This document shows, piece after piece, positions 13,645-26,090 of a DNA stretch of 64,000 nt. The first letter of the stretch is position 1, and every line of letters begins with the position of its first letter. The notes below the pieces were generated by a model. The model was not told the origin of the DNA. It saw nothing but the letters and a program-made list of their open reading frames with translations, and did no database searches. The stretch covers positions 20,252,324 through 20,316,323 of the forward strand of contig OZ038531.1 of the NCBI GenBank assembly GCA_964036665.1, written 5' to 3'. The position numbers and the translations under genes were made by a program. The stretch comes from Gordius sp. MW1 (Eukaryota; Nematomorpha; Gordioida; Gordea; Gordiidae).

Positions 13645-13880
13645 AGCCAATATTATTTTATGACAAAAAAAATCTTTTTCTCCAACAACCAGTGTCACAT
13701 CACAAAATTCTTTTGATATTCGTAGTTGATTTATATCATTCAAAAGCTAATAATTAAAAATAAGCCAATATTATTTTATGACAAAAAAAATCTTTTTCTC
13801 CAACAACCAGTGTCACATCACAAAATTCTTTTGATATTCGTAGTTGATTTATATCATTCAAAAGCTAATAATTAAAAATA
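13645..13880. repeat. 118-bp tandem duplication in the BTB exon of Kelch copy A
   Basis: The segment starting AGCCAATATTATTTTATGAC at 13645 repeats at 13763, a period of 118 bp with near identity. It duplicates the 5' part of the BTB exon and its acceptor (inner acceptor AG at 13747-13748, outer at 13865-13866). Copy B has a single copy. Near identity suggests a recent event. Confidence 0.85.
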
Positions 13881-14289
13881 TCACATTCTTAAGTGTACTT
13901 GTTTAGAATAGCCATTGTGAATCCGGTTGAGAAGGCCAAAACTTCAAAGGCCAAAAATATGTATGAATCAAACTTAATATTTAAAAAAATCATATGATTT
14001 TAAATAAATATTTACATAAATATTCTAAGTTAAGTAATGCTGTTTTTGAACATTAAAATAAATATTTTTTATTGTTATAAAAATTAAATATAGCAAACAA
14101 TGATATCTGATTGTAATCTTAAGGAAATTATTATTAAAAGTTTGTACGTTGTACTGTGGTATTTAATAAATTATGAAGTTAATACAAAAGGCATATTAAA
14201 TATTGCAATATAGAGGCAAATGATAATGAGCAATAAAAAAATATGCAAACTAGTGTGTAATTTAGTCAGTCGTTGGATCAGTATTTAGA

Positions 14290-14580
14290 ATTATTATTAA
14301 AAATGTTATATAGTACTATTTATGAAGGATTAAAAGTTTGTTATTGCTAATGCTTGACGCTTTATTATGTATGAACATGTTATAGTACTGTTTATGAAGG
14401 ATTAAAAGTTTTTTATGCTAATGCTTGACGCTTAATGAATGTATTTGTTATATTATTGTTTATGAAGGATTGAAAGTTTGTTATTATAAAGCTTGACGCT
14501 TTAAATGTACGGATATGTTATATTGTAAAGTTTATGACGGATTAAATGTTCGTTATTGCTTATGTCTGACGCTATCTAAC
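14290..14580. repeat. Tandem repeat of about 70 bp, four copies
   Basis: Four diverged copies carry TTTATGAAGGATTAAAAG followed by TAATGCTTGACGCTTTA. They lie downstream of the MULE-2 transposase, inside the candidate terminal repeats, and may be its subterminal array. Confidence 0.7.
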
Positions 14581-15133
14581 GCTGGGCATAATGCCATAGA
14601 ACTAATTACTTAAAGAATTACAATCTATGTCTTGACTATCTTTTTACTTCAAAAGTATTACTAGTATTTCGATCTATCAAGTAAAAATTGGTCTCGTCTC
14701 AGGTATATAGACTGCTCATGCCATATTGCAGTTTGTGTGTCACTATTTCCTCCATTTTAAAATTAGCAACGGGTGTAACTTACAATGCATTTTGATAGGA
14801 ATGAGTTTTAAATAAGTAATATAAGACATTAAGTTCAATTTAATTAAATTTTTAAATAATAAATTTGTTTAGAGAGGGTTGGGGGCAAAATTCAATTAGG
14901 TTTATATTTTATAATATAGAAACTTTTGCAAAACAATTTGAAACACATTATGATATATGATTCATATTTTTCGCTAATTCATTTACAAGTGTATTTGAAT
15001 GAATTGTTATCTTTTATCCATTATAATTATGTGTGAATACATGTTTTATCTTGATTTTAACGGTACTTATATACTTTACAGGAGCTTGCACTTACTATAA
15101 ATTTAAAACAAAATTTTTTATTTTAAAATACTA

Positions 15134-16619
15134 TTAATTTTCCCATGGTTCATCATGCGATTCTAAATGTAAATAAGACGCGACATTATCGGTATAACAA
15201 AATATATCAATGTTGTTTAAATTGATTGTATAATCATTAATTAATCGGTTTATATTTTCATTAATTAATTCATATTTTCTATTGCCGTAATTGACTTTTT
15301 TGCCTTGGTTTATATGCAATATATTAATATCCGTCATTTCCTGAAGTGCTATAAGATTATCAATAAATTGATAGATGATAGGGTGAGCTACTCCTATCAA
15401 ACACTTGAGTGCATGGTGAAAACCCTCCAAATGATTGTTAGTCCGAGGGCCATTGGCGTCACACCTTTGCCACATTTCGTACGGAAACAGCGCATTGGGT
15501 CCAACCCATATACGCTTAACATATGCTAGCCATTCTTGTGCTTCGGGAATATTAGAAGTTTGGTGAGCACAATCGTTGTACAATAAAACTACATGAGGTG
15601 CTTTCAAGAATGGCACAGCCAATATTCTTCTCACACATTTATGAAAAATTGTATTATCCTTATAAAGGTCACTAAGGCCCAAACTCCTCATTTTTTTGAA
15701 AATGGCTTGGGTAAAATGAAACAAACACCCTTTGAATATTAATAAGTAAAAAAGATTTTAAATTTACCCTTAACAATAGCGTTGGGAAAAGAATCCCGCA
15801 AAGCCTTGACACTGGCTTGCTCAAAATCAACCTGGACATATCTTGGGCATAGTGTTAAACAATATTCCAAGCATAAATCTTTAATAATCCCAAACAAAAG
15901 GTTATACGACACCTGTGATTTATCAGGCAAAATCGCAAATATTACGGGGACCATGTGCCCCTTATAATAACAATGAATGGTGTATACCTATGACAATGAA
16001 AATTATAGAATCTCAAGAATATAGGTACTTGTTTAAAAAGTTTGGGACATACAAAATATGTCCCATCAGCATACAGATTGCCGGCTTCACACAAAACTTT
16101 AAGATTTTTAGACGTTCCAAAAACCAATAGTTTATTGAGGTGGTTGTGGAGCAAAAATTTCTCCCCATTATTTGAGAATTTGTGTTCAGGGAAAAATTTT
16201 ATTTCAGAATTATCCTTAGGGGTTGGATATCTTTTTTTTGATATTTTTCTCATTGTATTTTTAACTGATTTAAAAGTAGGAGTGGCTCTAGGGTAATTTT
16301 CAATATCTGGGGCAGTGCGGAGCCTATGCGCAATAACCCGATAATAGATTGCGGAGAGCTTTTCCTTGGGGTTAATCAAAACTTCAGTTTTCAGCATATT
16401 AATGGTGACTAAATATTCATATTCACCTCGAGGAGGTTCATGATTGTGGTTTTGGATGACGCGGCAAAACTCACTCACCTGAGCTTTACCTCTGCAGGTT
16501 TTACACCTGCATCTATAGTAAGTTATATCTTTGTAAACATTTTTCCTTGTATATAGATAGCCATTAAAGTAAAGTAAAACCCCCTTTTTTTGTGACACTA
16601 AAAATGTCATTGCTATCAA
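15134..16619 (-). CDS. FLYWCH zinc finger + MULE transposase, open with micro-introns
   Basis: Removing two short GT-AG introns (15988-16028, 41 bp; 15730-15767, 38 bp) joins exons 16029-16619, 15768-15987 and 15134-15729 in matching phases with no internal stop, about 465 residues. The N-terminus carries a FLYWCH-type finger (YYRCRCKTC, then HNHEPP). The MULE DDE core follows: LYADGTYF with the first Asp, QVDFEQA with the second, and NNHLEGFHH with the Glu. Segments VYTIHCYYKGHMVPVIFA and KGCLFHFTQA are typical MULE blocks and support both splices. The first ATG is at 16610; an AG before it (16613-16614) could instead join it to the upstream FLYWCH exons at 17483-17756. It could be an active transposase or a host gene derived from one. 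Confidence 0.75.
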
Positions 16620-16748
16620 AAATTAATACAAAATATTTCTAAATATATAATACAAGGAGTTGGTCTTTGCAAGAGGCGACAAGCATCCAACATTAATTGA
16701 GCATCATTTAAGGAACCTTTAAAGATGTCTTTAAACATTTAAAAAGAT

Positions 16749-17015
16749 CAAAATTACTTTGGGTCATATGCTGACTGGATTGCAAAGAAGTAGAAGAACA
16801 AACAATATCTAATAAAACAGTCTTTAAAATTACTCTTCAAAATTACTTTGGGTCATATGCTGACTGGATTGCAAAGAAGTAGAAGAACAAACATTATCTA
16901 ATAAAACAATCTTTAAAATTACTCTTCAAAATTACTTTGGGTCATATGCTGACTGGATTGCAAAGAAGTAGAAGAACAAACAATATCTAATAAAACAATT
17001 AATTAAATTATACTT
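16749..17015. repeat. 89-bp tandem repeat, three copies
   Basis: CAAAATTACTTTGGGTCATA recurs at 16749, 16838 and 16927, a period of exactly 89 bp with very high identity. In reverse each unit offers an AG acceptor and about 20 open codons, so it may be a multiplied linker exon of the FLYWCH/MULE gene. Confidence 0.85.
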
Positions 17016-17187
17016 TATTACTTGGCAACGTTCTAAGCATTGATCTGAAATTTTCAATATTAAGTACTATAAAAAATTATACTTGAATTAAATTTACAAA
17101 AATATACTTTGGATATTTGAGTTTGTAGTATGAACAACTATAACAATTAAATAAATTTGCATAATATTTACTTGGAATGGTGAACAT

Positions 17188-17490
17188 TGAATTTGAACTT
17201 GTAACATTGACTAATTAAATAAAATTAGCACTGAAAGTTATTATGAGTGTTAGTTATTTATTAAGCTTGAGCATTCACTACATCAAATACTGAAAATTAG
17301 CACAATACTCACTTGGAAGATTTGAAATGTCCAGGAAAGGTTCAGACATTGAATTTGAACTTGTAACGGTGACTAATTAAATCAAATTAGCACTGAAAGT
17401 TATTAAGAGTGTTAGTTATTTATTATAAGATTTAGCTTGAGCATTCACTACATCAAATACTGAAAATTAGAACAATACTCACTTGAAAGA
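17188..17490. repeat. Tandem repeat of about 161 bp, two copies
   Basis: TTGAATTTGAACTTGTAAC starts at 17188 and again at 17349. The second copy contains the end of the FLYWCH exon and its GTGAGT donor; the first contains a matching CAAGTGAGTATTG, so the duplication included an exon edge. Confidence 0.75.
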
Positions 17491-17756
17491 TTTGAAATGT
17501 CCTGGGAAGATTCAATGGCAGCATGTAATGACCCAGCTAAAATATAAATAGATAATTCATGTATAAAAATTATACCTCTATGATGTAAATCAACATGCTC
17601 CTTAGTCAAAACAAATTTATCTAAATATTTAATTGCCCTTCCAGGACACTTTCTATTGCGACACCGTAAATATAATTGGTCCTTTGTGCCTTTACTGGAT
17701 CTTGTATATTGTAAATTATTCAAGACATAAATTTCTTTGTTCCTTAACGATAACAT
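17483..17756 (-). CDS. FLYWCH-type zinc-finger exons, 5' part of the MULE-2 gene
   Basis: The reading starts at an ATG at 17756. It has the FLYWCH layout: aromatic NNLQYTR, then LYLRCRNRKCPGRA with paired Cys, and a His pair near HVDLHH. A 39-bp GT-AG intron (17537-17575) joins exon 17576-17756 to exon 17483-17536, which ends at a strong GTGAGT donor. FLYWCH fingers bind DNA and often precede MULE transposases. I infer that this is an upstream finger of the transposase gene at 15134-16619, but the connecting exons are unclear. Confidence 0.6.
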
Positions 17757-17911
17757 AACGGAAATAAAAAATTTACCTTTTGGACCAATTGGTTACAAAA
17801 CTGCATTATTAAAGAAATCATGTTAAAAATTTTACCTTTTGGACCAATTGGTCTAATTAGACCGCTTCGTCCAATTTTGACCTTTGGAATTTTGGCCTTT
17901 TGAAATGAAAC

Positions 17912-20889
17912 TGTGTGGGTGAGTATGCTGTAATAAAATGATTAATATGCAATGTAATTATGACATGTAAATATGTAATACCTATTGACTTGAGAGTAAT
18001 TAAAGCTATAATGATAATGTCGTAAATGAATAATCCGTGTGAAGATCCTTAATGAGAGAGCCGCAATAAATGGTTCATTGAGAAGTCTTTCCAAAGTTTC
18101 TTGTCTTGCATGATGGTCGGCAATGAATTTCAATCATGGCCTAGTGTTTGGACATCGCGGAACACCTTGTAGAGCCAGCTGCCATTGCATTTGCGACCTT
18201 TTAGCATGGGTGGACGCCAGAGCAGGGAAGACAGACAATAGTTGATTCCCTTCCTTCGTACTTGATGAGCCAGAAAGCCCCATTTCCTCGCCAGTAGAAT
18301 GTTTTTAATTGGACCGATTTTGCAACGCACCCATAGATCCTCGTTGGTTATTCTCGTCGGGTAAAATATCCGGCAAACGATACGTAGCATTTTATTGAGA
18401 CTGACTTGTAGTTTCTTTAAGCTGGGAGCCTTCAGTGACCAAGATTCGCAACCGTATAAGAGAATTGGTAGGATAGCCACTTTGAAAATTGGAGCGTCAG
18501 TTGACGTGAGCGCCAAATCGCTAAGCATGAGTAGAATTTGACCATGGTCCGACGGATCTTCGATTCGACATCAGCTTCGGCGTAGGTATCTGTAGTAAGG
18601 TCCACTCCCAAATAACGGACTTTTTCAGATGCATTATTACGTTTTTGTTGACTAGCAGAGTAGAGTTCGAAGAATCGTTTATACGAATCATTGAGCATTT
18701 CTCGGGGTTTATAAACAGTCCTGCTTGCTTGGCTTGGATGCTGAACCTGTCTAACATAAGTTGTGCTTTGGAAATAGAAGGGGCCACTAGACATATGTCG
18801 TCTGCGAACAGCAGTGATGATAGAATAGTGCCATTTAGTTTGATACCATCGGTCGAAAGTGTGGATCTCTTCATTATTAGATCCATCGCAATTATAAAGA
18901 GGAGAGGGGACAGCGGGCAACCTTGCCGACACCCGATGTTACTGGTATGGGCTCCGATTTATGGTGGAGGTAGGATATAACTAGTTTCATGTTTTCATAG
19001 AGTAGAAAGATCATGAGAGTTATTTTCTTAGGCAAGCCTAATAGGCATAGCGCTTCCCAAATGTATAGATGGCACAGCGAGTCAAAAGCTTTAGCGATGT
19101 CTAAAAAAACAAGAACCAGGGGGCACCGCTTGTCCGTGAGATATCCATTATGTGCCTTAATGTTATTATGTGTTCTGTCGTCGTACGGCACTCCCTAAAC
19201 CCTGTTTGATTGTTTTTAATTATTTCATCCACCTCGCTGTAAATTCGATTGTATATAACCTTGATGAATATTTTTGATTCCAGGTTAATGATAGTCACGC
19301 CCCGGTAGTTGTTGGGATTGGATGGATCTCCTTTTTTGAAAAGTTTGATCAAGTGACCTATTGTCCAGGAGTCCGGTATAATCTCTTTCATCCAAACTTT
19401 CCGAAACAAGTGGCGCAAAAGAGAGCTAGAGATATGAGAGTCGACTTTGAGTGCTTCTGAGGTTAGACCTGACGGGTCGGCCGCTTTGTGGGATTTGAGT
19501 GACTTGATAGCTCTGTCAATTTCGAATAAAGAGGGGGGGATCCGTATCGATGTGGAGGGGTGGTAGGCCTTTAAAGTTTACGATAAATCCTTTGTATATA
19601 TCCACTACAGGGAATAAGGGCTGGGGCGACAAGATTAATTGGAAATGGTCTTCCCAAGCTTTGGTTTGGGCCAAGGAGTCGTTGGAGCCGCCAACTGTGT
19701 TTATGCTGTTGTAGGCTCGTTTGGAGAATGTGTTATAGTTAAGGCTGTCTAGGATGGTAAATAGCTGGTTTCCGCCTCTGTGGTTTTTGCGTTAATAAAC
19801 GCTATTTTGTCTTGTCTGATGCTGGATTTAATACGCTTGCTGAGAGCGGATAAGCATGCGTTTTTGAAAGGAAACTCATTACTATCAAAGTAGATGTTAG
19901 ATTTTGTATTGAGGAGCCCAAGTGTTTTTTCTGAAAACCATGTCTTTGTTCTAATTCGACTCTGGTCCTTCAAGGGAATTGTAAAAATTTCTGATATTTT
20001 AATGCTGTGATCGTTTATCGACAGGTCGGAAAGGTTGTTGTTTTCGATTTTTAGGTGTAGGCGGTCCCTAAATTCAGTGGTTTGGGATAGACCTTGGGGC
20101 CTTATTTTCTGGGATTTGCGTGTCGAAGGAACCCGTAGGGTAGCTGCTTTCAACACTAGTTCAGCGGCTATTGCACAATGGTCAGCGTCATCAGTGAGGG
20201 GGTCCAAAATTATATGAAAGTTTCTGACGATTTTTAAATGTCTTGACCTACAGATCAGATGGTCTATTTGGCTTGATTGCAAGTTGTTTTTTTTCCCGGA
20301 AGGTGGCCAGCCGATTATAGGGAAGATCTGAGAATGGTGAGGTAATTCGCCAATTTCCCGTATTGCACCATTTTTTTAGAATAATACCGTTTCTGTTGTT
20401 GGAGCCTAAGGTGTTAGGGCCTATTAAATTAGGGTTGTCACGGTCAGTGCGCCCGACGGATGAATTCAAGTCACCGATTATAATTGGCACCGACTTGCAG
20501 CTTAATTTTTTGATTTTGTCAGAGAGAAGACTGAAAAATTCGTTAATAACCTTAGTTTTGTAGGAAGATGTAGGGGCATAAACGTTTATCGACACCACAC
20601 GTATCCCTATTGTTAGATTAATTATAAGAATTCTTTCATTTACCCAGTCGATACTCAGAACGGAAAGACGTTTACTTATAAATGTTGAAACCCCTGTGGC
20701 TGAATTGTCTGTAAAACCCACGTGGTAAAGGGTGTACTCAGAGTTGCTGTCGATTCTAGAATGAGGAATCCGCGTCTGTTGTAGGCATAAGATGTCGAGT
20801 TTATGATTTCTTGCGAATGTTAACATCATCTGTTGTTGGCCTTGTATCATAAGGGAATTGATATTTATTAAGGCTATTTTGATCTTCAT
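17912..20889 (-). pseudogene. Non-LTR retrotransposon (LINE) copy 1, broken
   Basis: Read from 20889, an APE-type endonuclease comes first (PIIIGDLNSSVGRTD, later IDHLICRSRH), then reverse transcriptase pieces: PNNYRGVTIINLESK, VFLDIAKAFDSL (motif A Asp) and LLFADDICL (motif C FADD). A C-terminal LLYGCESWSLKAP block and a basic His/Cys-containing tail follow. At least five frame changes break the ORF. Homology to the copies at 28517 and 32837 begins near 17912, where the 3' end is missing its last part and abuts the candidate MULE-2 end. The clade is not resolved. Confidence 0.8.
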
Positions 20890-21834
20890 TAGCGGTTAAG
20901 ATAGTGGACGAGGTTGAGGAATAGATTATGGACGGATGAGTTAAACCCTTTCTTAAGTGTTATATATTTTGAAATAATGCGTTGTAGATTAAATTAGAAA
21001 ATGTGGGTAGCATTCAGCAAGTCTGAGGATAGGGCCCTGGCGTTACCAATAAATACAGCAACGCTTACCAATAGTATGACGAAGTGTTAAGTAATAGTTT
21101 TCAGAACACTTCTAAGAGCGAGGCTAGCAGCAGCGCATGGATAAATGTACTTAGCAGCGATTGATCTGGGTTGATTTGGAAGTAGGTGGATTTTAACCAT
21201 AGCTCATATAAGTATAGTTGTCGAGAAGAAGTATTACCAACATATAATGATTAGGCCGAAGGAAAGAAATTACCAGGGTATTATGGATGTAGCTGGGTCG
21301 TGAGAGTTATTTGGGGGGAGGGGAAGCTTAAATACCTCGAATATGTTGATTGCAAAGTAAAATTCTCAGTGAGGTAATTTTAAGTGCTTTGATTAAGTAT
21401 TAGTATGAAGACGATGATTAATTCTAGCACCGACTTGGACGTAAACACATAGCTAGCTAGCATATGTGTTCGGACGCATAAGCTTTGTCATCAAGAGGGG
21501 TAAAAATGCTTAAGAGGTTATTAGTATGATGACGATGATTAATTAAAGTATCATGCACATGCAGATAACTTACATGACGCCTAAAGCCCGGAGCGGCGTG
21601 GCTTGCTGTGTGTGGGAGGGGTGTGAGCCGAGATAATAGTATCAATAGGCGTATACCAATAATGGCTAAAGAAGTTTAATTAAGGGGCTGTGGGGAGGGG
21701 GGGGGCTGATTAGTCCGAACAAATTAAGTATAGTCCGACTCGCGAGATCAAAGTTTAGGCGGGATAGTATGATTACTAGAATTTAAGCCCACAGTGCTTT
21801 CGGTCTAAAGGATGTCGAGGGAGCTCTAGAGTAT

Positions 21835-22060
21835 TTCCTTCTATATTAAAGTTTCTCATTACTTAACAGTTTAAGTTATAGAATATAATGTTATGATTAT
21901 GTTATAGATATATACATATGGGCTCGAAATTCAACGCTGCTTTTAATAAATTCGTAAAGAACTCTAAAGAGGCTAGGATAAATTTAAAAAAGAAAAACCC
22001 TAGACCTTATAAGTGTGTTATGCTTGGTAAACAGTTATTTGTCTTTTATAAGATAAATAA
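21835..22060 (+). repeat. Direct repeat, left copy (about 220 bp)
   Basis: Blocks such as TTTCTCATTACTTAACAGTTT, GAATATAATGTTATGATTAT and ATGCTTGGTAAACAGTTATT recur in the same order near 23050-23240. The spacing of about 1.2 kb could reflect a tandem unit. Confidence 0.65.
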
Positions 22061-23039
22061 TTTTTCTCCTAATTGAAGTTAATTCCTAATTAAAATTAAT
22101 CAACTTTGGCCCCCCCCCCTATAAATAAATGCACAAATAAATTAGATTAATGAGCATGCTCTTGATGGATCAAATTGTGCTGGATATTATAATTTCCGTG
22201 GTGATTTCTTTGTCGGTTGTAAAACTTAGACATGGTAACAACACATGCGTTATTATTAAAAGGGCGAGATGGACAGGACTATATGGTAACTTAAGTGAGC
22301 ATATGTGGCCTTTTCAAAGAGTATAAACAAAAACTTACATTTGAATGTTGTTTATGATTTATTTTTCTCGATAGTTGACAATTTCAAAAGAAGAGGGGGG
22401 AAGGAAAGATAACAGAAATTTAACATTTAGAGGGGGTGCACGCACGTGTGCCTGAAGGGGACGTAAAAATGCTATAAAAATTAAGTTGATTAGCGTGAGA
22501 ATAAGGGGAGTAAGTGGGAGGAAGGAGAGATATAAAGTCCGGATCACCCATTGAAAAGGAATATTAGTAAGAATAATGTAATTGTACTTAGAAGCGCGTG
22601 GGGAAGGGGCTAGTCGATATCTCGATATATTTGTATTGACGCCTTATGTCTAGGCGCTAGACTTCTATCAACTTTGAAATATGTGAGATAGGATTGCAAG
22701 AGTCCTAAACTACTTCTTAATTATTTATCAAGTTGCAAGCCAAGTCATTAATGTAAATAATTTGGATAATTAAATTCATACAGAGAAATCGATAAATAAA
22801 TTATAAGTAATAAAGAAGCTCAGATACTATTTAAAGCTAATACTGTGGATGGTTAACATAAATTTGATATTATTAGCATGCTTAATTATTATGAATGTAA
22901 ATAAAATTGGTTATAAATTAAAATTAGAATTGGGTTTAAATTATAAAGAGCAATAATCTGCAAATTAATAAGGATTATGTACTAAAGAAGGTCAAAATAA
23001 TCTATAGTGATACAATTGATTGTAAGACACATTATACTT

Positions 23040-23250
23040 ATATAGAGAATAATTTCTCATTGCTTAACAGTTTCTTTATTTATAATTAAGTTATTGAGTA
23101 TAATGTTATAATCATGGTATAGATATGTGCCTGTGGGCTAAAAAATTTACACGCTGCTTTTTAATAAACTTGTAAAAAACTCTAAAAAGACTAGGAAAAA
23201 AAACCTTATGTGGTATGCTTGGTAAACAGTTATTTGCCTATTAGTATTAA
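23040..23250 (+). repeat. Direct repeat, right copy, ended by a Helitron
   Basis: This matches 21835-22060 in block order. The match stops where the Helitron begins at 23252. Confidence 0.65.
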
Positions 23251-23268
23251 ATCTTATATATAAAAATG

Positions 23269-23622
<354 letters not shown>

Positions 23623-24454
23623 GCCACCTTTTTTGGAGAAGTACCAGACCGATTTGGCTCAAAATTTCACAGTTTATTCCCCACACTCCGGAGCGTGTTT
23701 TAAGATATGTTCCAGCCAAATCGGTCGAGTAGTTTTCGAGATATTAGGTTTTATGTGTTTTGACGTTGCCAACCCTACTGCTGCGTATCTTATCTATCGT
23801 GTGTAGGTTAGGTAGTGTCATAAATCATAAATGCAGTAGGCATGTGTTGCATTTTCCACTTTGAAACATTAAATATCAAAGCCATTGTGTCTTTATTAAT
23901 TTAAGTTGAGTTTAATTAGGGGGGGGGGGGGGGGGAAACATATTTTTTTTTAAATTTGGTGTTTGTTTTAATTATTTAAAAAAATTTCCACAAATTTTTG
24001 GATTTCGAGGGGGGCATCCGCCCCTCCCTGCCCCCCTGTGTTTTTTTTTAACCATCCTTAAAAATATCAATTATATTTGTTATTTTTCGTTTAGTTGAGT
24101 TTTTAAATTTTTTTTGGTAGTTTTAAATTCCATAACTATACATTCATAAAATTATAGCCACCATCTTGGTTATTTCCTTTTCCCTTTACAACACCCCTCC
24201 CCCCCCCCTCTTTAGTAGTCCTGCCCTCTCATTCGTCTATTGAGCAAGGGAGCTCAAGTTTATAATATTTACTTCACACACGCAACGCACACGCTGCATT
24301 TTATACGAGGGATCAATCTATACACCTATATTTACATTATAAATTATTCTTTGATTCTGTAAGTTATCATTAATAAATCTTTTTTATATTTCACACCTAC
24401 CTACTTATTAAATAATATTTTTGCAGCATCGTTTGTTAACAAATATGATATAAT

Positions 24455-25312
24455 TTTACAATTTTAGCAATTTATATCCAACCCTTTGGTAGGCTTTACA
24501 AAGGCAAAGAATGATGTCATTAAGCCAAACATTTTGTGTTTACTGCAAGTATTAAATTAAGAGAGTTTGGATATTTAAGCACAATTATGTTACAAAATGT
24601 GCTACATCATTTTCTTCCCCTCCCTCAAGGTGTTTCAAATTTGGGAGAAAACAATTTTTATATTTATAAATAGTACACCCTATCTTAGTTAGATCATTAA
24701 TTATTAGCTTATATGGTAGAAGCAAGTCATTTTTTCCTTTTTTTAATGCAACATAAACTTAAAAGTTCCAAAAATTTGGACTAAATAATATAATGGGCAT
24801 GAAATAAATTAACAAACAAATTATAATACCTAAGGCAATGGCTTTTGTTATAAATTACTTATTAAAACTTCCATCGATCAACAAATTTTACAATTTTAGC
24901 AATTTATATCCAACCCTTTGGTAGGCTTTACAAAAGCAAAGAATGATGTCATTAAGCCAAACATTTACTCTTTTATTGCAAGCATTAAATTAAGAGAGTT
25001 TGGATATTTAAGCACAAATATGTTACAAAATGTGCTACATCATTTTCTTCCCCTCCCTCAAGGTGTTTCAAATTTGGGAGAAAACAATTTTTATATTTAT
25101 AAATAGTACACCCTATCTTTAGTTAGATCATTAATTATTAGCTTATATGGTAGAAGCAAGTCATTTTTTCCTTTTTTTTAATGCAACATAAACTTAAAAG
25201 TTCCAAAAATTTGGACTAAATAATATAATGGGCATGATATAAGTTAACAAACAAATTATAATACCTAAGGCAATGGCTTTTGTAATAAATTACTTATTAA
25301 AACTTCCATCGA
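24455..25312 (+). repeat. Two tandem copies of a unit of about 420 bp in Helitron 1
   Basis: ATTTTACAATTTTAGCAATT begins units near 24461 and 24887. Each contains ACCCTTTGGTAGGCTTTAC and a 62-codon ORF (complete at 24918-25106). The same ORF recurs in Helitron 2 on the other strand, so its identity reflects shared repeat ancestry and not necessarily coding selection. Confidence 0.85.
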
Positions 25313-25734
25313 CCATGGGCGTTAGTTTTAAATTTTCTTATTTAAATTTTTAATTTTTTTTTAAACATTTCTAATATGGCAAAACAACGTTTGCCGGGTC
25401 AGCTAGTATTAAATATTTTGCTAGATGGTTTGTTAAGTATCAAACGGACCCTTTAGTGGAAGTCGATAGAGGGGGGGGGGGGTGAATTCTCGACAAAACG
25501 TTTTTAGCACACATGTGTGCATTTATGTCAACATGTTTTTTAAATAAAGGAGGGCGCAGAGCAGGAGGGATGGTGTGAGTTAGTCTTAGCGAGCAGTGCA
25601 AGATTAAGGGAGGCTAAGGCTACGTCTTAATACGCGCTACAACTTCAAGCCCGCAATTTTTTTTTCTGTCCAAATACGCGCTTCACGTTTCATGGATACA
25701 ATTACTTTATTAATCATTTTACATGTTTAGGATT

Positions 25735-26090
25735 GTCAAGTTTAGAAAATAAATATACATTATCAACTTAATATATTGTTATTAATGTTTAGGATTGCCA
25801 AGTTTAGAAAATAAATATACATTTTATTGTCTACAATATCAACTTAATATGTTGTTATTAATGTTTAGATTGTCAAGTTTAAAATAAATATACATTATCA
25901 ACTTAATATATTAGATTAATGTTTAGGATTGTCAAGTTTAGAAAATAAAAAATAGATTATCAACTTAATATATTGTATTAATGTTTAGGATTGTCAAGTT
26001 TAGTAAATAAATATACATTTTATTGTCTACAATATCAACTTAATATATTGTTATTAATGTTTAGGATTGTCAAGTTTAGTAAATAACTAT
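25735..26090 (+). repeat. Tandem repeat inside the Harbinger element
   Basis: About six copies of GTTTAGGATTGTCAAGTTTA followed by AAATAAATATACAT occur, with unit lengths alternating between about 60 and 80 bp. They sit near the left terminus of the element. Confidence 0.85.

Larger units (their letters stand above)
5533..13916 (-). pseudogene. BTB-BACK-Kelch (KLHL-like) gene copy A, inactivated
   Basis: This is the paralogue of the intact gene at 46846-54570, with the same exon order. Recognisable exons lie near 13516-13746 (BTB), 13240-13475 and 13080-13190 (BACK), 12250-12430, 11730-11880, 11085-11222, 10449-10632, about 9770-9912, 9330-9500 and 5533-5650 (Kelch and the terminal exon). 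Damage relative to copy B: TGG to TAG in the Kelch exon near 9868; a 4-bp net deletion (frameshift) near 13360; an 18-bp loss and a 1-bp frameshift in the exon at 9330-9500; a 2.4-kb MULE at the end of that exon; a 118-bp tandem duplication in the BTB exon; and a first exon cut off near 13916. The exons at 10.4-12.4 kb remain open. KLHL proteins are usually CUL3 substrate adaptors, but no function is expected from this copy. Confidence 0.85.
13931..17905 (-). mobile_element. Mutator-like element (MULE-2), candidate boundaries
   Basis: The left end reads TTGAGAAGGCCAAAAC followed by TTCAAAGGCCAAAA; the right end, read in reverse, gives TTTCAAAAGGCCAAAAT then TCCAAAGGTCAAAA. This is an inverted repeat of roughly 30 bp. 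Between them lie a MULE transposase gene, a FLYWCH exon and tandem repeats. The left end sits inside what was the first exon of Kelch copy A. I could not find a convincing target duplication, and a LINE abuts the right end, so the boundaries are provisional. Confidence 0.5.
20890..23251. other. Region upstream of LINE copy 1, no gene seen
   Basis: This could be LINE 5' UTR or unrelated DNA. It has patches less AT-rich than the surroundings, a short repeated phrase (GACGATGATTAATT near 21413 and 21531) and a longer pair of direct repeats at about 21835-22060 and 23040-23250. No ORF shows a family resemblance. Confidence 0.4.
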
